64,000 nucleotides of DNA from Arachis hypogaea (Eukaryota; Streptophyta; Magnoliopsida; Fabales; Fabaceae): the NCBI RefSeq assembly GCF_003086295.3, contig NC_092048.1, forward strand, positions 2,513,504 through 2,577,503, read 5' to 3'. Shown here piece after piece: positions 11,575 through 23,825 of this stretch (positions within the stretch are counted from its first letter, which is position 1; each line of letters starts with the position of its first letter). Made by a program: the position numbers and the translations under genes. Under the pieces are notes generated by a model. The model worked only from the letters and a program-made list of their open reading frames with translations. It was not told the DNA's origin and made no database searches.

Positions 11575-12775
11575 TCTTAAAGCTACTTTTATGCTGCAGA
11601 GTGCAGACCCCTCTCTCTCTCTCTCTCTGGTGTCTAAATCTATATATGGAAAGAAGAAAATGATTTTGGTTCTTCCTCTTTCTTTGTAATGTGGTGTGTG
11701 AATTGGAGTAACTTTTTTTCAGAATTGGTGCAGATGAATAAATGCCATTCTCTTTGTTGAAACAGAGAAAAACAGAGGCATTCACTCTGAGACAGAGAGA
11801 GTGAGAAAAAAGGAGGGGGTTGTGATTTGTGAAGAAGGGCAATAAATGAAGAGACAAAGGGCTTTCTTTATAGTTCCATCTTGGTTACACATCTTCCTTT
11901 CTTATAGTTGAAAACTAGATAGTTAAGAATAGTTACGTGATAATTTAATTAAATTTATCAAATTATTAATAATTTTTAACTATCAATTTCATCTAATAAT
12001 TTTTAATTATTAATTTTACGTAAAAAAAATTATGTAAAATTGGAGTATTTTATGGGTCTTTCTTTCTATAACGAGAAAGAAATTGCCAAGCTTTTTTTCT
12101 ATATTAATGAAAGAGTTAGAGAGTTTTATTTTAAGTCCTCCAGGCTCCAGCCAATAAATTTAAAATACTTTTTAGCAAAATTTTTATATGACAAGTATAA
12201 TACATAAACCGAGTTTATGTAGCAAAATAGTTTGTTTGCTTGAGTTGGTAGTGCATTACTATTACTTTTATTTTCATTTGTAATTTTGGTTAGATGCACA
12301 ATTATAAAAGAGATGAAATATTGAAATAAAGTATAATTTAAAAAAATTTCTACACAATCCTTAATAAATTAAGAACTAGACTAGTAGAATAATTTTTTAA
12401 GACTGTTTTAGTAAATTTCTCCAATCATACTTCATAGTCTTCAGGGTTGTAAAAGCTACTTAAAGAACACAAACTTTCATAGCTTGCATATTCTGTTCTT
12501 TACTTTACACTGAGCTGAAATCCTGCACATTACTAATATGATTATTGTCGTTTTAATATTTGGATAATGTGGTAGCAATTATGAGTTCAATTAAGGAATA
12601 TTCATTCCTATACTCTTCGGTCTTCACTATGTGTCTAGCTAGTCACACTGACCAATGGCGATCTGTCATCAGAGTTAATGTCTGACACAAAACACTACTT
12701 TATTACATTATTCTTTTAAATTAACTTTCAACTATGTACTAAATTCGGTTTTCTTTTAATGAAAGTAAAAATAGT
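11575..12775. other. CslA 5' UTR/promoter and AT-rich intergenic DNA
   Basis: Just upstream of the CslA ATG is a (CT)9 tract (11611-11628, GA repeat on the coding strand), common in plant 5' UTRs. Beyond about 11.9 kb the DNA is AT-rich and has no recognisable gene. Confidence 0.5.
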
Positions 12776-13035
12776 GAAATATCTTAACATTGTAATTTTT
12801 TATATTTTTTAAAATTATAAAAAGCTTACAGATAAAAAAATTCGATTTATGTATATCAAATTTTTTAATTTTTTTTAACATAAATTAAATTGTTCGATTT
12901 CTGTATATCTACAAATTGAACAGTTTAATTTTTGTACCTCTAATAAATTGGATGGTCCAATTTCTATTTTTTTTAATTAAAAAATTTTACATTTGAGAAT
13001 AACACCTAACGGCCACATTTTAAAAAAACACCATT
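12776..13035. repeat. Dispersed repeat with gttcgattt/tccaattt words, copy 1
   Basis: The ends (aacattgtaattttt on the left; acatttgagaataacacc...ccacattttaaaaaaacacca on the right) recur inverted at 59354-59640. Inside, short words resembling ttcgatttctgtat are repeated. Both ends carry a ggtgtttttyaaaa-like inverted terminus, suggesting a non-autonomous TIR element. Confidence 0.6.
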
Positions 13036-13816
13036 ACTACTCTAATATCAAAAACAAAAAATTTACTGAATTTAATGTATAAAGACAACTAACTATTATA
13101 TTTTTTATTTAAATACATACTTATCTATTGTTATATTATATATGGTCCTAGTGTGAAAAATTAAGGGTATGTTAGGATTGTGTTTTTATTTTTAATGTTT
13201 TATAAGAATTTTGTAAAAGAAAAAAAAAAGATAACAATAAAAAATACCATTTATTATTTTGTAATAGTTTTATCAGTGGCGGAGTGACGTAAGTAGAAAG
13301 GGGGCAATGTTTTACAAATTAATAATGTGTACATATTAAGTCTCTAATTTTTCCTGAGTTTTACGTTTTTCTCGTAAAATTTTAAAAATAAAAAACTCTA
13401 AAATAAAACTTAAAAATTAAATTATAAACCAAAGAAAGTATAAAGATATATGTATTTGCTTTCTAATTTCATGTAGGTATGGTTATTTACTTATTTTAGA
13501 TTTTTAGTTGCATGGAAAGGGAAGAAATTCATGTAGATGCAATCACTCCGCGTGTAGTGCCATTCTATGAGGCAATTTTCCCATATTTTATGCGTTATAA
13601 TTAGTCAAAACTCAAAAGCATAGCTTGTAATGTGCATGAAGTATTAACATCATGATTTTATTTGTATCTAATCAACATAAGAAAAGGCATATATATTACT
13701 GAAAAAGTAAAAAATTGTTAATTATATAAATTCACTAAAAAAAAAAAATACTAGTCACCACAATTTTATCTCAAAAGATATAAATGTAGTAATGTACAAT
13801 CCATTGTGATCCCATC

Positions 13817-13850
<34 letters not shown>

Positions 13851-14137
13851 TCCAAAAATATCAGTAAACTTGAAACTATATAATTGATAAATTCTCATCT
13901 TAAAACGAGGGAGGAAAAAAGTAGCATGATTCAACAGTGAAAAAAAGAAGGTCCCATAATGTGATTGTGGACGCTTATCGTAATTTGACTTCACACTTGA
14001 GACTTGATACGTAGAAAACTGAAAACCACAACATTTCAATAGAAGTAACAATGGAATATTCCCAAACATTATTCTACCTAGGTCCCTATTTTTTTTTTTT
14101 TTATATACAAATAATAACTCTCAATTTATTAGATTGC
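13036..14137. other. AT-rich intergenic DNA with (AAT)n
   Basis: A (TAA)n microsatellite lies near 13818-13850. No gene, tRNA or further repeat is visible. Confidence 0.5.
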
Positions 14138-14158
14138 AATCAATATTATATTCTTTTT

Positions 14159-14328
14159 TTTGGTTTCCCCCCAATCAAGAACTAATCCGTCGCGGATCTG
14201 AGCTCCATTTAAGAGTCTGCCGCTGGCAAATGGCCAATAAGTTGCTGCATGCACAAGGCGGGATTCGAACCCCCGACACTTGCTTAAGCGGACGAGTGAG
14301 CTGACCACTCAACCAACTCAAGTTGGTT
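14159..14328 (-). mobile_element. tRNA-derived SINE with 21-bp target duplications
   Basis: Read on the minus strand, the element begins with a tRNA-like head: an A-box region gttggttgagtggtcagc and a B box gggttcgaatccc. A unique body and an A-rich tail (ggggaaaccaaaaaaaa) follow. It is flanked by identical 21-bp direct repeats, aatcaatattatattc plus ttttt, at 14138-14158 and 14329-14349. It does not fold as a functional tRNA. Intact TSDs suggest a fairly recent insertion. Confidence 0.88.
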
Positions 14329-14349
14329 AATCAATATTATATTCTTTTT

Positions 14350-16776
14350 GTTCATTATTCCGGCATTTCATTAGAACATACACAATTCTAATTTTGGGAT
14401 TAAATCATTAACTCTTCGCATGTTATCTTATCCGAACTGGTTTTGTTTTGCACAACTTAGATGTTACATACGACGATGATGTTCTAAAATTAAAGCCAAT
14501 TTTGTGCAATTTAGCATATAGTTGTATGTACACAAAGTAATTTTAATTAGCTCATCTCATTTTTCTAATTAGTATATATATATATAACGAGTCATAGATA
14601 TCAGGCCCATGCACAATGCGGGTGTTAACTCGATCTTAATTATTAAATTATATTTATATTTATATATGCATATTATATATAGCTAGCATGATGACTCAAT
14701 TACTACTAGTACTTGTTTATTAGTTTAACTCGGTCATTTTAAAGGGAAATAATACTTACCTACTTCACAAATGCAAGTTAGAAGAACTAATTAATCACGT
14801 GAGGTTATTAATGAGTGACATGAAATTTAGCGCTCTAGAAGATTAATGCTAAGTAAAATACTCCGTACTGAAGTATTGATTTTTTAAATTATGGACTTCT
14901 CTATCTAATTAGGTAGGCATATTCACCTCACAATTAATAATAACCCTTTGATTAAGGAATTATGTCTGTTGTCTTGTCAAAATAGCTAATTTTGTGCTTC
15001 TTTAATTTTTTTATGATTATTATTGTCTCCTTTTAGCACTATGAGACTATCATTGATTGGGAGACATATAAAATGCTCCGCTAGTATGTTATTTTGCGAC
15101 AGTTTAAAATCGCCACAAATTTATAAAAAAATTATCGCAAATTTTTTATTTTTTGTAGTGCTGAAAAAGAAGAAAAAATTACTTTCATTGCAAAACTAGT
15201 AGGAAATAATGGTCAAATTATAATTTTAGTGAAGAGTATATTTTAGTGAAAAATAAATATTATTGTTCTTTTTACAGTAAAAAAATAGAAACATCATATA
15301 TAATACACAATATTTTAAACATTTTAATTATAATTTTTACTTTTCACTTAATTTTACCTTTAAAATAATTCCTAAAATTTAAGCTTATTTTGCACAATAT
15401 ACCAAGGTTAATCATGCCCTATTTTTTCCTTCTAGAGGTAGTAGGGAATTTCTAAATAACTTTCATTATTATTATTATTATTATTATTATTTAACCGAGT
15501 CCCAAATTTGGGGGCGGGCAGGCATTTAAGCTTAGTGAAAATTATTTATACATTTTGAGTTTGTAGATTCTAATATACCTAGAAACTATAAAAGTATCAC
15601 TTCTATGTGGTTATTTAACCTTTTATTTGGCATCTTAATTTTCGGCTCTATTGTTGTTCATCACAGATGATAACCATACATAACTAATTCATGTGAAAAG
15701 AAAGATTAAAAATGTGACCTAGCTATCGCATTGAGTGTGGACTACACTATAGACATCTATGGATCTACCCTACCTTCTTTTAATAATTTGTTTCTTGCAT
15801 TGTTTTCCTTAATTGTAGTAGTCATCTTCTTTTTTCCTCCCCATGATATAAGGGGGGAAAATTAAAAAGTATATATATTAAAGCTAAGAATTAGTCAAAT
15901 TCAATCTTAAAAATTATTAACTCATCAAGTTGAAGATAAAAAATTATAATAAAAGAATTATTTAGCCTTTATCTATAAGAAATAATATGTGATTCTAATA
16001 CATTACCAAATAGACTAAATAATATCATATTATTTAGAATTAAGTAAACAACAATACTATATGATTGTCAAATATTATCATTTTTAGGTTAATACGTACT
16101 TAATCAACAATAATTTGTACACATAAAATATATAATTTACACATATATTTATCAGAATTTATACATATGAGTCAACATACTTTGCATCCTACATTTATCA
16201 AAATCTACACGCATAAATCAATAATATTTATTTATTAAAGATACTTTAGTATTTATACTGATTAATTACTGATCAAAATTACTAAAAATTATTGGTCTCT
16301 AAGATTTTCTATTAAATCTAATATAATTTTAAAAAATCGTTGATAATTAATTTTTAGGATCGGAGACTCTAAACTTAAAAGACAAATAAGCTAACTTTCT
16401 AATGTGAAAATTGAAAAATGTGAATGAAACAAAGTTAGTCAAGGAATACATGAAACAAAGTCGTCTGAATCATGGGTTTATGTCCCCAAAGTTAACCCTC
16501 AAAACAAACATCGAAATGAGTTAAACCCTACATACAACCCTTCTTGAGTTCTGATCCTTTGAACTAGATCAATTTATAATCCTACCTTTTTTAGACCCCA
16601 AACTTGGCTTCTTCTTTTTTTCCATATATTCTTATATAACCTTTCGGCATAATGACCACGTTTACCATAAATATCCAAAGTTTGACGAATATCAAGAAAA
16701 TTTGGAACAAGAACAACTTTTGCAGTCAAATTGGACAATTCCATTCTTCTTTTTTCTAATAATGCTCTTTTCTTTT
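14350..16776. other. AT-rich intergenic DNA
   Basis: No gene found. A possible CACTA-type terminus (ttttttgtagtg, ending near 15160, with tatcgcaaat subterminal words) and an (ATT)n microsatellite near 15466-15491 are the only structures seen. No matching left CACTA end was found. Confidence 0.4.
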
Positions 16777-16918
16777 GGTGGAAACTCAGGTGCAGTCGAC
16801 TTTACGTGAAGTTAATATCTGAGAGCCATTAAATTATTCGACTGATTTGACTAAATTTTAATCCAACGACTCTCAGGTATCAACTTCATATGAAGTTGAC
16901 TTCATCTGAGTTTTTACC
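16777..16918. mobile_element. MITE with long near-perfect TIRs
   Basis: The left end ggtggaaactcaggtgcagt and right end acttcatctgagtttttacc form inverted repeats. They continue inward (gtcgactttacgtgaagttaat against atcaacttcatatgaagttgac) and then into ctgagag/ctctcag, so almost the whole 142 bp folds back. T-rich flanks hide the exact target duplication. Long TIRs suggest a Mutator-like MITE. Confidence 0.8.
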
Positions 16919-18670
16919 TTTCTTTTTCTTCTCATAAAAACTAGTAAGAAATATAAACAAGACACACCAAGTTATGGCTACAGAGTAACTAGTCATAATG
17001 CACCAAAATACAAAGAAAGGCATCGCTTTCAAAACAACAAAAAACTTAGACAAGTCTTCATTTGATTGGTTATGGGTATTGTTGTATCTCCATTTTCCCA
17101 GTAACATGCGCATTATTTTGCGCCAAGCTCTGAATTTGAACTCTCTCATGCACTGATGCACCCCTGGCCTCGTGTATTGCCTCCAAATGTAGTTGCTATG
17201 ATTTCGATATTTCACCCAAAACCAACAATAATCAATAATATTCAATTGGTTAGTTGTAGAAACTATTAATTTTGTCCTATATATACATACTTAGTCACAA
17301 CCCACTTTCACAAAGTCTTTACTATCTTAATTCTACAATAATCAATCACATATAGAAACAAGACTTTAATTGTTACAATGCTATTTAATTAAATATCAGT
17401 ATTTATAAGACTTTAATATGTTAATATGTAATTAAGTCAAATATTTTAATTGATGATGTGATAGTATATATTGATTACATGTTTATATAAAATGTTTTCA
17501 TTTACGAATTTCTTATATAAAAAATTAAATTCACCATTCGGAGGTCTTTTTTTTTTTGCCATTAATAACGGTCAATTAACCAACTACCACCTCTTCAACA
17601 ATATGTAGTATATAACTATATATAATATAATGTAGGCCCTTTTCTTTCTCATCACTTGGCCCTTTAATACAAGAAAAATGGGCTTAAAGATGTAGATAAA
17701 TAAATAAATGAAGCATGAAAATACACCCTACATATCTTTGTTCACAATATGTAGTTTAATTATTAATAATCTAATAAGAAAGAAATGAGTAACCAAATCT
17801 GATTACACGGTCCTACTATGTCTGTTGAAGAAACACAGCTTACATTAAACTATATATTGTATCTGATTACTTGGTCCTACAATATAGCTTCATACTTATT
17901 TATTTTTAGGTGTTATAGTGCTAGTTTAAATTGGTTTTTTGTGAAAAAAAAAGTATTTTTTTTAAATAAAGTATTTTTATTCAATTTAAAATTTATTTGG
18001 ATACGTCTTTTAAAAAAAATATTTTTATTAAAAAAATAAATTATTTGATTTTTTTTTAAGCTAGCAATATTTTACTTTAAAAAAATAATTTTTTTTAATA
18101 CTTAAAAATTCTTTTTAAAAATTTTATTTAAATATAAAATAAATTTTGTCTATTAAAAAAATATTTTTTTAAAAAATAAATATGTAGATATATATGTAGC
18201 AAATATATGAATATAGTCTTAGTGATTTCTTTTTGATCGAAGAATGCTCTAAAATTAACGTTTAAGTTTAATGACCTAAAAATATGAATAGTGTCATAAT
18301 TAATAAAAGAGAGGCATCCTAAAATATAATCTTTCTTTGTTAACATTATTCTAATTAAACTAATTTTTCTAGCCTACCTAATCGATCTGTTTTTTACGCA
18401 TATATAAACCAAATTAGGTTGTAGTTACTTTATCCAAAGCCAATTTCTTTTTTTTTTTCTCTTTACTTTTGTCTTCTTTTATTTTTTTTATTTTTTTGGA
18501 CAATCATCAACAAACATTTTTCTATGCTCTTGTTACATGTCTTAATAGTCTTAGGCAAGTAATCGGCTAATAAGACCAAACAAAGATATGCTGAAGAAAT
18601 TTCAGAAATGCTTTTTAAGTTTTTATACATCCTATTTTACCGGTCAAACTAATTTAAATAAAGAAAAGTA
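16919..18670. other. AT-rich intergenic DNA
   Basis: Very AT-rich, with poly-A/T runs at 17940-18180. A 119-codon frame around 16886-17245 overlaps the MITE and has no family features. No gene is called. Confidence 0.45.
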
Positions 18671-19010
18671 TATGGAACCAAGAGGTGATCAACCAAAAAG
18701 TAAACAACTTAACTAATTTATAATTATATTTAATTAATTTTATTTGTTTTTAATTTATAATATTTGATATTAATTACTTCTCATCCCAAATTAAAATTCT
18801 AAATGATACGTTGGAGAAATAGGGGCGGAGATTATGAAACTTCCAACAATTTGATTCTTAGTATATAAAAAAATTTATAAAATATATAAAAGAACATTCA
18901 TTTAGTATGAAAAAAAATATTCTGATACTTAGTAGAAGAAACATCCTAAATAAACACCATAATTTTAGATTCACCTAGAGACATTTGACGGGTATCCTCT
19001 TGGTTCCTAG
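18671..19010. repeat. MITE-like repeat, ggaaccaagagg termini, copy 1
   Basis: Starts tatggaaccaagagg and ends cctcttggttcctag, an inverted terminal repeat. A related copy lies 730 bp to the right with the same internal order (ttaattaattttattt, then tagattcac..gacatttg). Non-coding. Confidence 0.65.
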
Positions 19011-19400
19011 CATTGTTGAATAAATAAAGCATCTTAGTGTTGTAAAGTGGGAAAGAGAATGAATTTGGTTTTAAAAACCTTTTAAATTATATTGATTATA
19101 GTATATAGTAGCTGATTAGTGATAGATTAAAAATATAGATATAATAAAACTCAAAAAATCTAGATGCATGTATGTCTTTTTTATTATTTTTTAGAAATTA
19201 ATATAAAATAAGAAACACTCAAATTAATCCTTGATATTTGGCACAATTAATGTTTCAGAAATTTAGACCGTGATTTAAGATAAGTGCGCTAGTCTAACGA
19301 AAAATATGTGTAGACAAGGACATTAAACTGTCAAGGGATTTTGTGGAGTAGGATATATGGTTGCGCATGCAAATAATTAATAAAAATAAAAGGAAAAGTA

Positions 19401-19770
19401 TATGGAACCAACTCTAAATTAGTTAAGAATGGAACAATTTATTAATTATAAATATAGTAATTAATTTTATTTATTTATGATTTAAAATATTGGTTATTAA
19501 ATATTTCACCACATTCAAATTAGGAGGAGATACGTTTAGTATCATTGCAACGTGAATTACAGAAACTGATTCAATTAGCTTTCGTCTCTTCGCTCTTTTT
19601 TCCTCTCCAAATGCCTAAAACATGATAAATCAGAAAACAGATTCAGAATCATCCAATTTATAAAGACAAAAAATATCCTAATGCCTAACATAAACACCAT
19701 TCACGTAGAGGTTTTAGATTCACTCAAAGATATTTGGCTGGTTTTTTGCTAGAACCATCTTGGTTCCTAG
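19401..19770. repeat. MITE-like repeat, ggaaccaagagg termini, copy 2
   Basis: Starts tatggaaccaac and ends catcttggttcctag. It is more diverged than the copy at 18671-19010, in the same orientation. Non-coding. Confidence 0.6.
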
Positions 19771-20945
19771 CATTATTGTTAATAAAAAAAATGTGATAAT
19801 GGTGGTCATATTTATCGAATTTGGAGGTGATAATTGTCGGAGAAAGAACATACATACATGTCCATGAAAAAATAATGGAGGGATTATTATTCGGCAGCGG
19901 AAGATCATTGAGACAAGAGTTTGAAAAAAGAAATATACTATAATTTATGCCAATTAATTACATACGTAGAATTCATTGCATAAGCTATTGAAATAAATAA
20001 CGTTACATTTATTTTATTTGTTGTCTTCTTTTGAATAATAATGTTGTTTCAATTGAAGGAGAGGGAAAAAAGGAAGAAAAATAGAGATCATGGGCTGATA
20101 GTGGAATCCAAATGGAAAATCTGTATGCCCTAAATTTGAGGCTTTATTTAGAGGAAAACCAAAGTATAATTAACCTCAATTGTAGGACAAAATTCTGTAA
20201 TATTAGTGAAGGGAATGCATGCCTTTCTGTAATATTAGGACAAAATAATTTTATGATATGATATCAAAATTTTTACAATTTAAAAAATTTAAACTTTTGT
20301 CTAAAAAAATAAAAATAAAAATATAATTATTTATGCGTCTTTTTTTTATTAAATTAAATTTATAATTTCATCACATAAATAAGCCCTGAATCCCTCTAAG
20401 ATTCTTTACTATCACTTACAAATTATTAGACCAATTAACATGGTTATAGTCCAATCCGATATACAAATTTTGTACTCAAGTAATCATAATAAGCTATGGA
20501 GCATTCAGCACATGCCCATGCCCATTCCATGTGGGAGCAAACTCAAATAGTTCAGCATGTTATTTGCCAAACTTTGTATCGTAATACTATAATATATGGT
20601 TTCTAATTTTGTATGTATGGGTCATCTGCTAGTTGTCAACCTTTGGTTAGAAACTAGAAATATCTAAGCGACAATCACAATTCACAAGTGACAAACATTT
20701 TACATCCTGTCACAACTCTTCAGTGCAGCTTTTTGCATGATCTTTCTAGTAATAATGCATCACTAGATAAAGTTATAAACTTGAATTAGATGATGAGTTG
20801 AAGCAAAAGCTTTGATTGAGTGGTAAAATAATGTCTTTTAATATTTTGCACTTAAGTTGGAATGTTAGTAATGGTTAAGTAGTGGATAAAACTCTTAAAT
20901 ATGTGTGTAAATATGAATTGTGAATGATTTGTGATATTTAGGATT
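19771..20945. other. AT-rich intergenic DNA
   Basis: No gene, RNA or clear repeat seen. It ends at the target duplication gaaag (20946-20950) of the next element. Confidence 0.45.
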
Positions 20946-20950
20946 GAAAG

Positions 20951-22244
20951 TATTGAGTTTAAAATATAATTAATTTAATGATGTATAACAAATATTAAGT
21001 TATTAGGTTAAATATCGAATTATGTTTAAATTGTTTCATTTGAGTGATGCAGACTTAAATGATTATGTAGCAGTCCAAAGTAATGAATTCCATTTGCATG
21101 CAAGTTAATTTCTTCACTTCATCTTCTATTCTCTGCAAGCCATTTAAAGGAAAATGAAAAAAATGGTGGTTGATAATCTCTGATGTGAATCAACGGCTGA
21201 AATTATTACTTGGAGCCAAAGTACATTTTCAAGGGTTTGGATTTGGGATTATCACTGAGCAAACTCAATTTCTGCTGCTCTGCACTCCTCGGTCAAAACA
21301 AGAACCAAATTTAAAATCCCTAATTTTGGGGGTTGATTAAAGAAAGAGAAGGGATGAATTCTGAAAGTTCAAGGTCCAAGAAGTTGAGTTGGGAGAGACC
21401 TTAATCCTGCCTCTGAACAAGGTACAAAAAGAAAAATTGAATCTGTTTGGAAAGAAAGGAGAGAGAACCCGAGAAAGAGAGCAAAGAGTAAATCCTCACT
21501 ACTGAGTTTGAAGTCTTGGAAGCATTGCTCCTACACTATAGGGAGCATTCCGCTAAAATGAAGAACAAGGTTATGAGTTCAGATGTTGGGTTCAGTGCAT
21601 AGAGTCAAAGCTGTTATTCATCATCTCTTTCATGTTTTACTGTTTTGTATTTCTGTTTCAATATATATCTTTCTTAGTTTTCTTTGAGAGGTAACAGGCA
21701 AGAAAGAGACATATTGAAAAAAAGTTATAGAGTAAAAAAGTCTGAGAGATACACTTGAGAGAAAAGCCAAGAGTGATTTTAGATTTTTTTTGTTGTATTT
21801 TCTGTCTTGTGTCATGTACATGAGAGGTATCACTTGCTAAGTTGGGTAAGCACTTAGTGTGGTGAGTCTAGGTATTAACATAACCAAGTCAAGTTTATGT
21901 TGAAACTTGTGTGCCCAGATAGGATTGTGCTGAGTCCTAGGAAATTGGTGTATGTAATACTTGGATCATAGTGAAAATTCTACTAACTTCGTGGTGGAGA
22001 CTGGATGTAGGTTGCATTGCACAAGGCAACTGAACCAGGCTACATGGCTGTGTCATCTTCTTCCTCTCTACTTAAGTTTTGTTTTTTGATTTTTATGAGA
22101 TAAAACGAAATTGTCTCCTGAATTATCCGCTGCACAAACTTAACAGAAATCAAGTTCAAAGATCTGTGTTTAAGGCTTAATTATTCAAAGTTAAAGAAAG
22201 CCATAGATTCAACCCCCCATTCTCTAAACCTCCTGGAACCTTCA
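20951..22244 (+). repeat. 5' LTR of the Copia-like element
   Basis: 1,294 bp. Compared with the 3' LTR it lacks ~295 bp, the segment that in the 3' copy runs from just after cagcccaaagtaa to ctccatttgc-like sequence and includes the GA tract. Confidence 0.88.
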
Positions 22245-22303
22245 ATTGGTATCAAGAGCCTAGGTCTCAAGAATCAAGCTTAATAGCTTGGAGTAAAGGT
22301 CTA

Positions 22304-23035
22304 ATGGCAAACAACTTGGGCACAACCACTGTGGCCTACATGCTAACAGAGGGTCAATCAAACAACAGGCCTTCCTTCTTCAACGAGAATAACTATGCTT
22401 ACTAGAAAGAGAGGAGGAGGATCTTTATTCAATCAATAGATTACAATATATGGAAGATAGTGGTGAATGGTCCCAAAATCCCAACAAAGACTAGTGCTGA
22501 TGGAGTGGTGACTCCAAAGGAGGAAGCCGAATGGAACGATGATGACAAAAAGAAGGTGGAACTGAATGCCAAAGTTATTAACCTGCTACATTGTGCTATC
22601 AGCTTCGAGAAGTGCCGAAAGGTGTCTATATGCAAAACTGCCAAATAAATATGGGAGAAACTCTAGGTTACACATGAAGGTACCAAACAAGTCAAAGAAA
22701 TAAGGATTGATATGCTGCGAAAAGAATATGAGATGTTTACCATGAAGGATGTATAAAGTATTGATGAGATGTTTGAGAGATACTTAATCATCATCAACAG
22801 CCTTGATGCTATGGACATAACACACACTGAACAAACTAGTGAGAAAAGTCCTTAGAAGCCTCACAAAATAGTGGAAAACAAAAGCCACTATCCTAGTTGA
22901 GAGTAACAACCTGAGTCATATAACCTATGATGAGCTAAGAGGAAAACTTCTTACTTATGAAACCACACACACAAGCCAATACTCAAAGAAAAAGAGAATA
23001 GCCTTAAAATCAAAAGTAGAACCAAATGAGAGTTG
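22304..23035 (+). pseudogene. Decayed Copia gag (UBN2-type)
   Basis: The ATG at 22304 starts a gag resembling the plant Copia UBN2/DUF4219 type: NNRPSFFNENNYAY, then IDYNIWKIVVNGPK, a Glu/Lys-rich part (PKEEAEWNDDDKKKVELNAK), INLLHCAIS, MFTMKD, SIDEMFERY and ITYDELRGKL. In-frame stops break it: TAG where Trp is expected after NNYAY, TAA near 22646 and TAA near 22755. No zinc knuckle follows. It lies directly after the 5' LTR and primer-binding site. Confidence 0.85.
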
Positions 23036-23505
23036 TAACACCCTAGCTATTGCCGTTCAAAAGCCTTTTTAAAAGTTAACTTACATCCATACTAATATCA
23101 AAACTTACAAAGTATATATATATAATTTTACAATTATTGCATAATCAAATTCTTATCCCTCTTATAAAAATTATAAGGATAAAGGCGAGGGAAAAAGTAA
23201 CTAAAACAACACAACACATCATTTAAACAGAAATGAAATAACTAAGCTCTCCCGAAATTCGTCATCCATAACCTGAAAAGAAAAGACCTGTAGGGGAGTG
23301 AGAATATCGTCCTCGAAAGAGTTCTCACTATGGGGTTACAGAATTACCATAATAGGAAACGTGAAAATAAAATCGTTACAGTGATTAATAACCGCCTTAT
23401 GCATTTTTTCAAAACAATAGATTTGATATCAAAATCCGAAATCCTTTCTAAACGAAGAAAAACCGTTAATTCTTTTAAAACTATGTTTGTCATCAAGGAG
23501 GAGAT
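23036..23505. repeat. Foreign segment between gag and the 3' LTR
   Basis: Begins tgtaacaccctag, a start typical of some Gypsy LTRs, and resembles an LTR fragment rather than Copia interior. No coding capacity. It could be an old insertion that replaced pol. Confidence 0.4.
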
Positions 23506-23756
23506 TGTTGAGTTTATAATACAATTAATTTAATGATGATGACAAATATTGAGTTATTGGGTTAAACACCCAATTGGTTTGAATTGTTTCATTTGAGTGA
23601 TGCAGGCCCAAATAATTATGTAGCAGCCCAAAGTAACGAAGCTTAACGGACTCAAGTATCCTGAATGGAATATTGATCCACAAACCAAGCCAATTATTAT
23701 CAAGCATCATTGAATCAAATCTCAGCAAGAGTTCACAAGTGCACTTTGGGTAAACA

Positions 23757-23825
<69 letters not shown>

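Noticed and set aside
14210..14328. Possible tRNA gene on the minus strand
   Set aside because: The A and B box regions are tRNA-like, but the acceptor stem does not pair and the unit ends in a SINE body with A-rich tail and TSDs.
15100..15162. CACTA transposon end
   Set aside because: Only one terminus-like motif (ttttttgtagtg) was found; no left end or transposase.
16886..17245. 119-codon minus-strand frame
   Set aside because: It overlaps a MITE end, has no family motif, and ends in low-complexity Lys-rich sequence.
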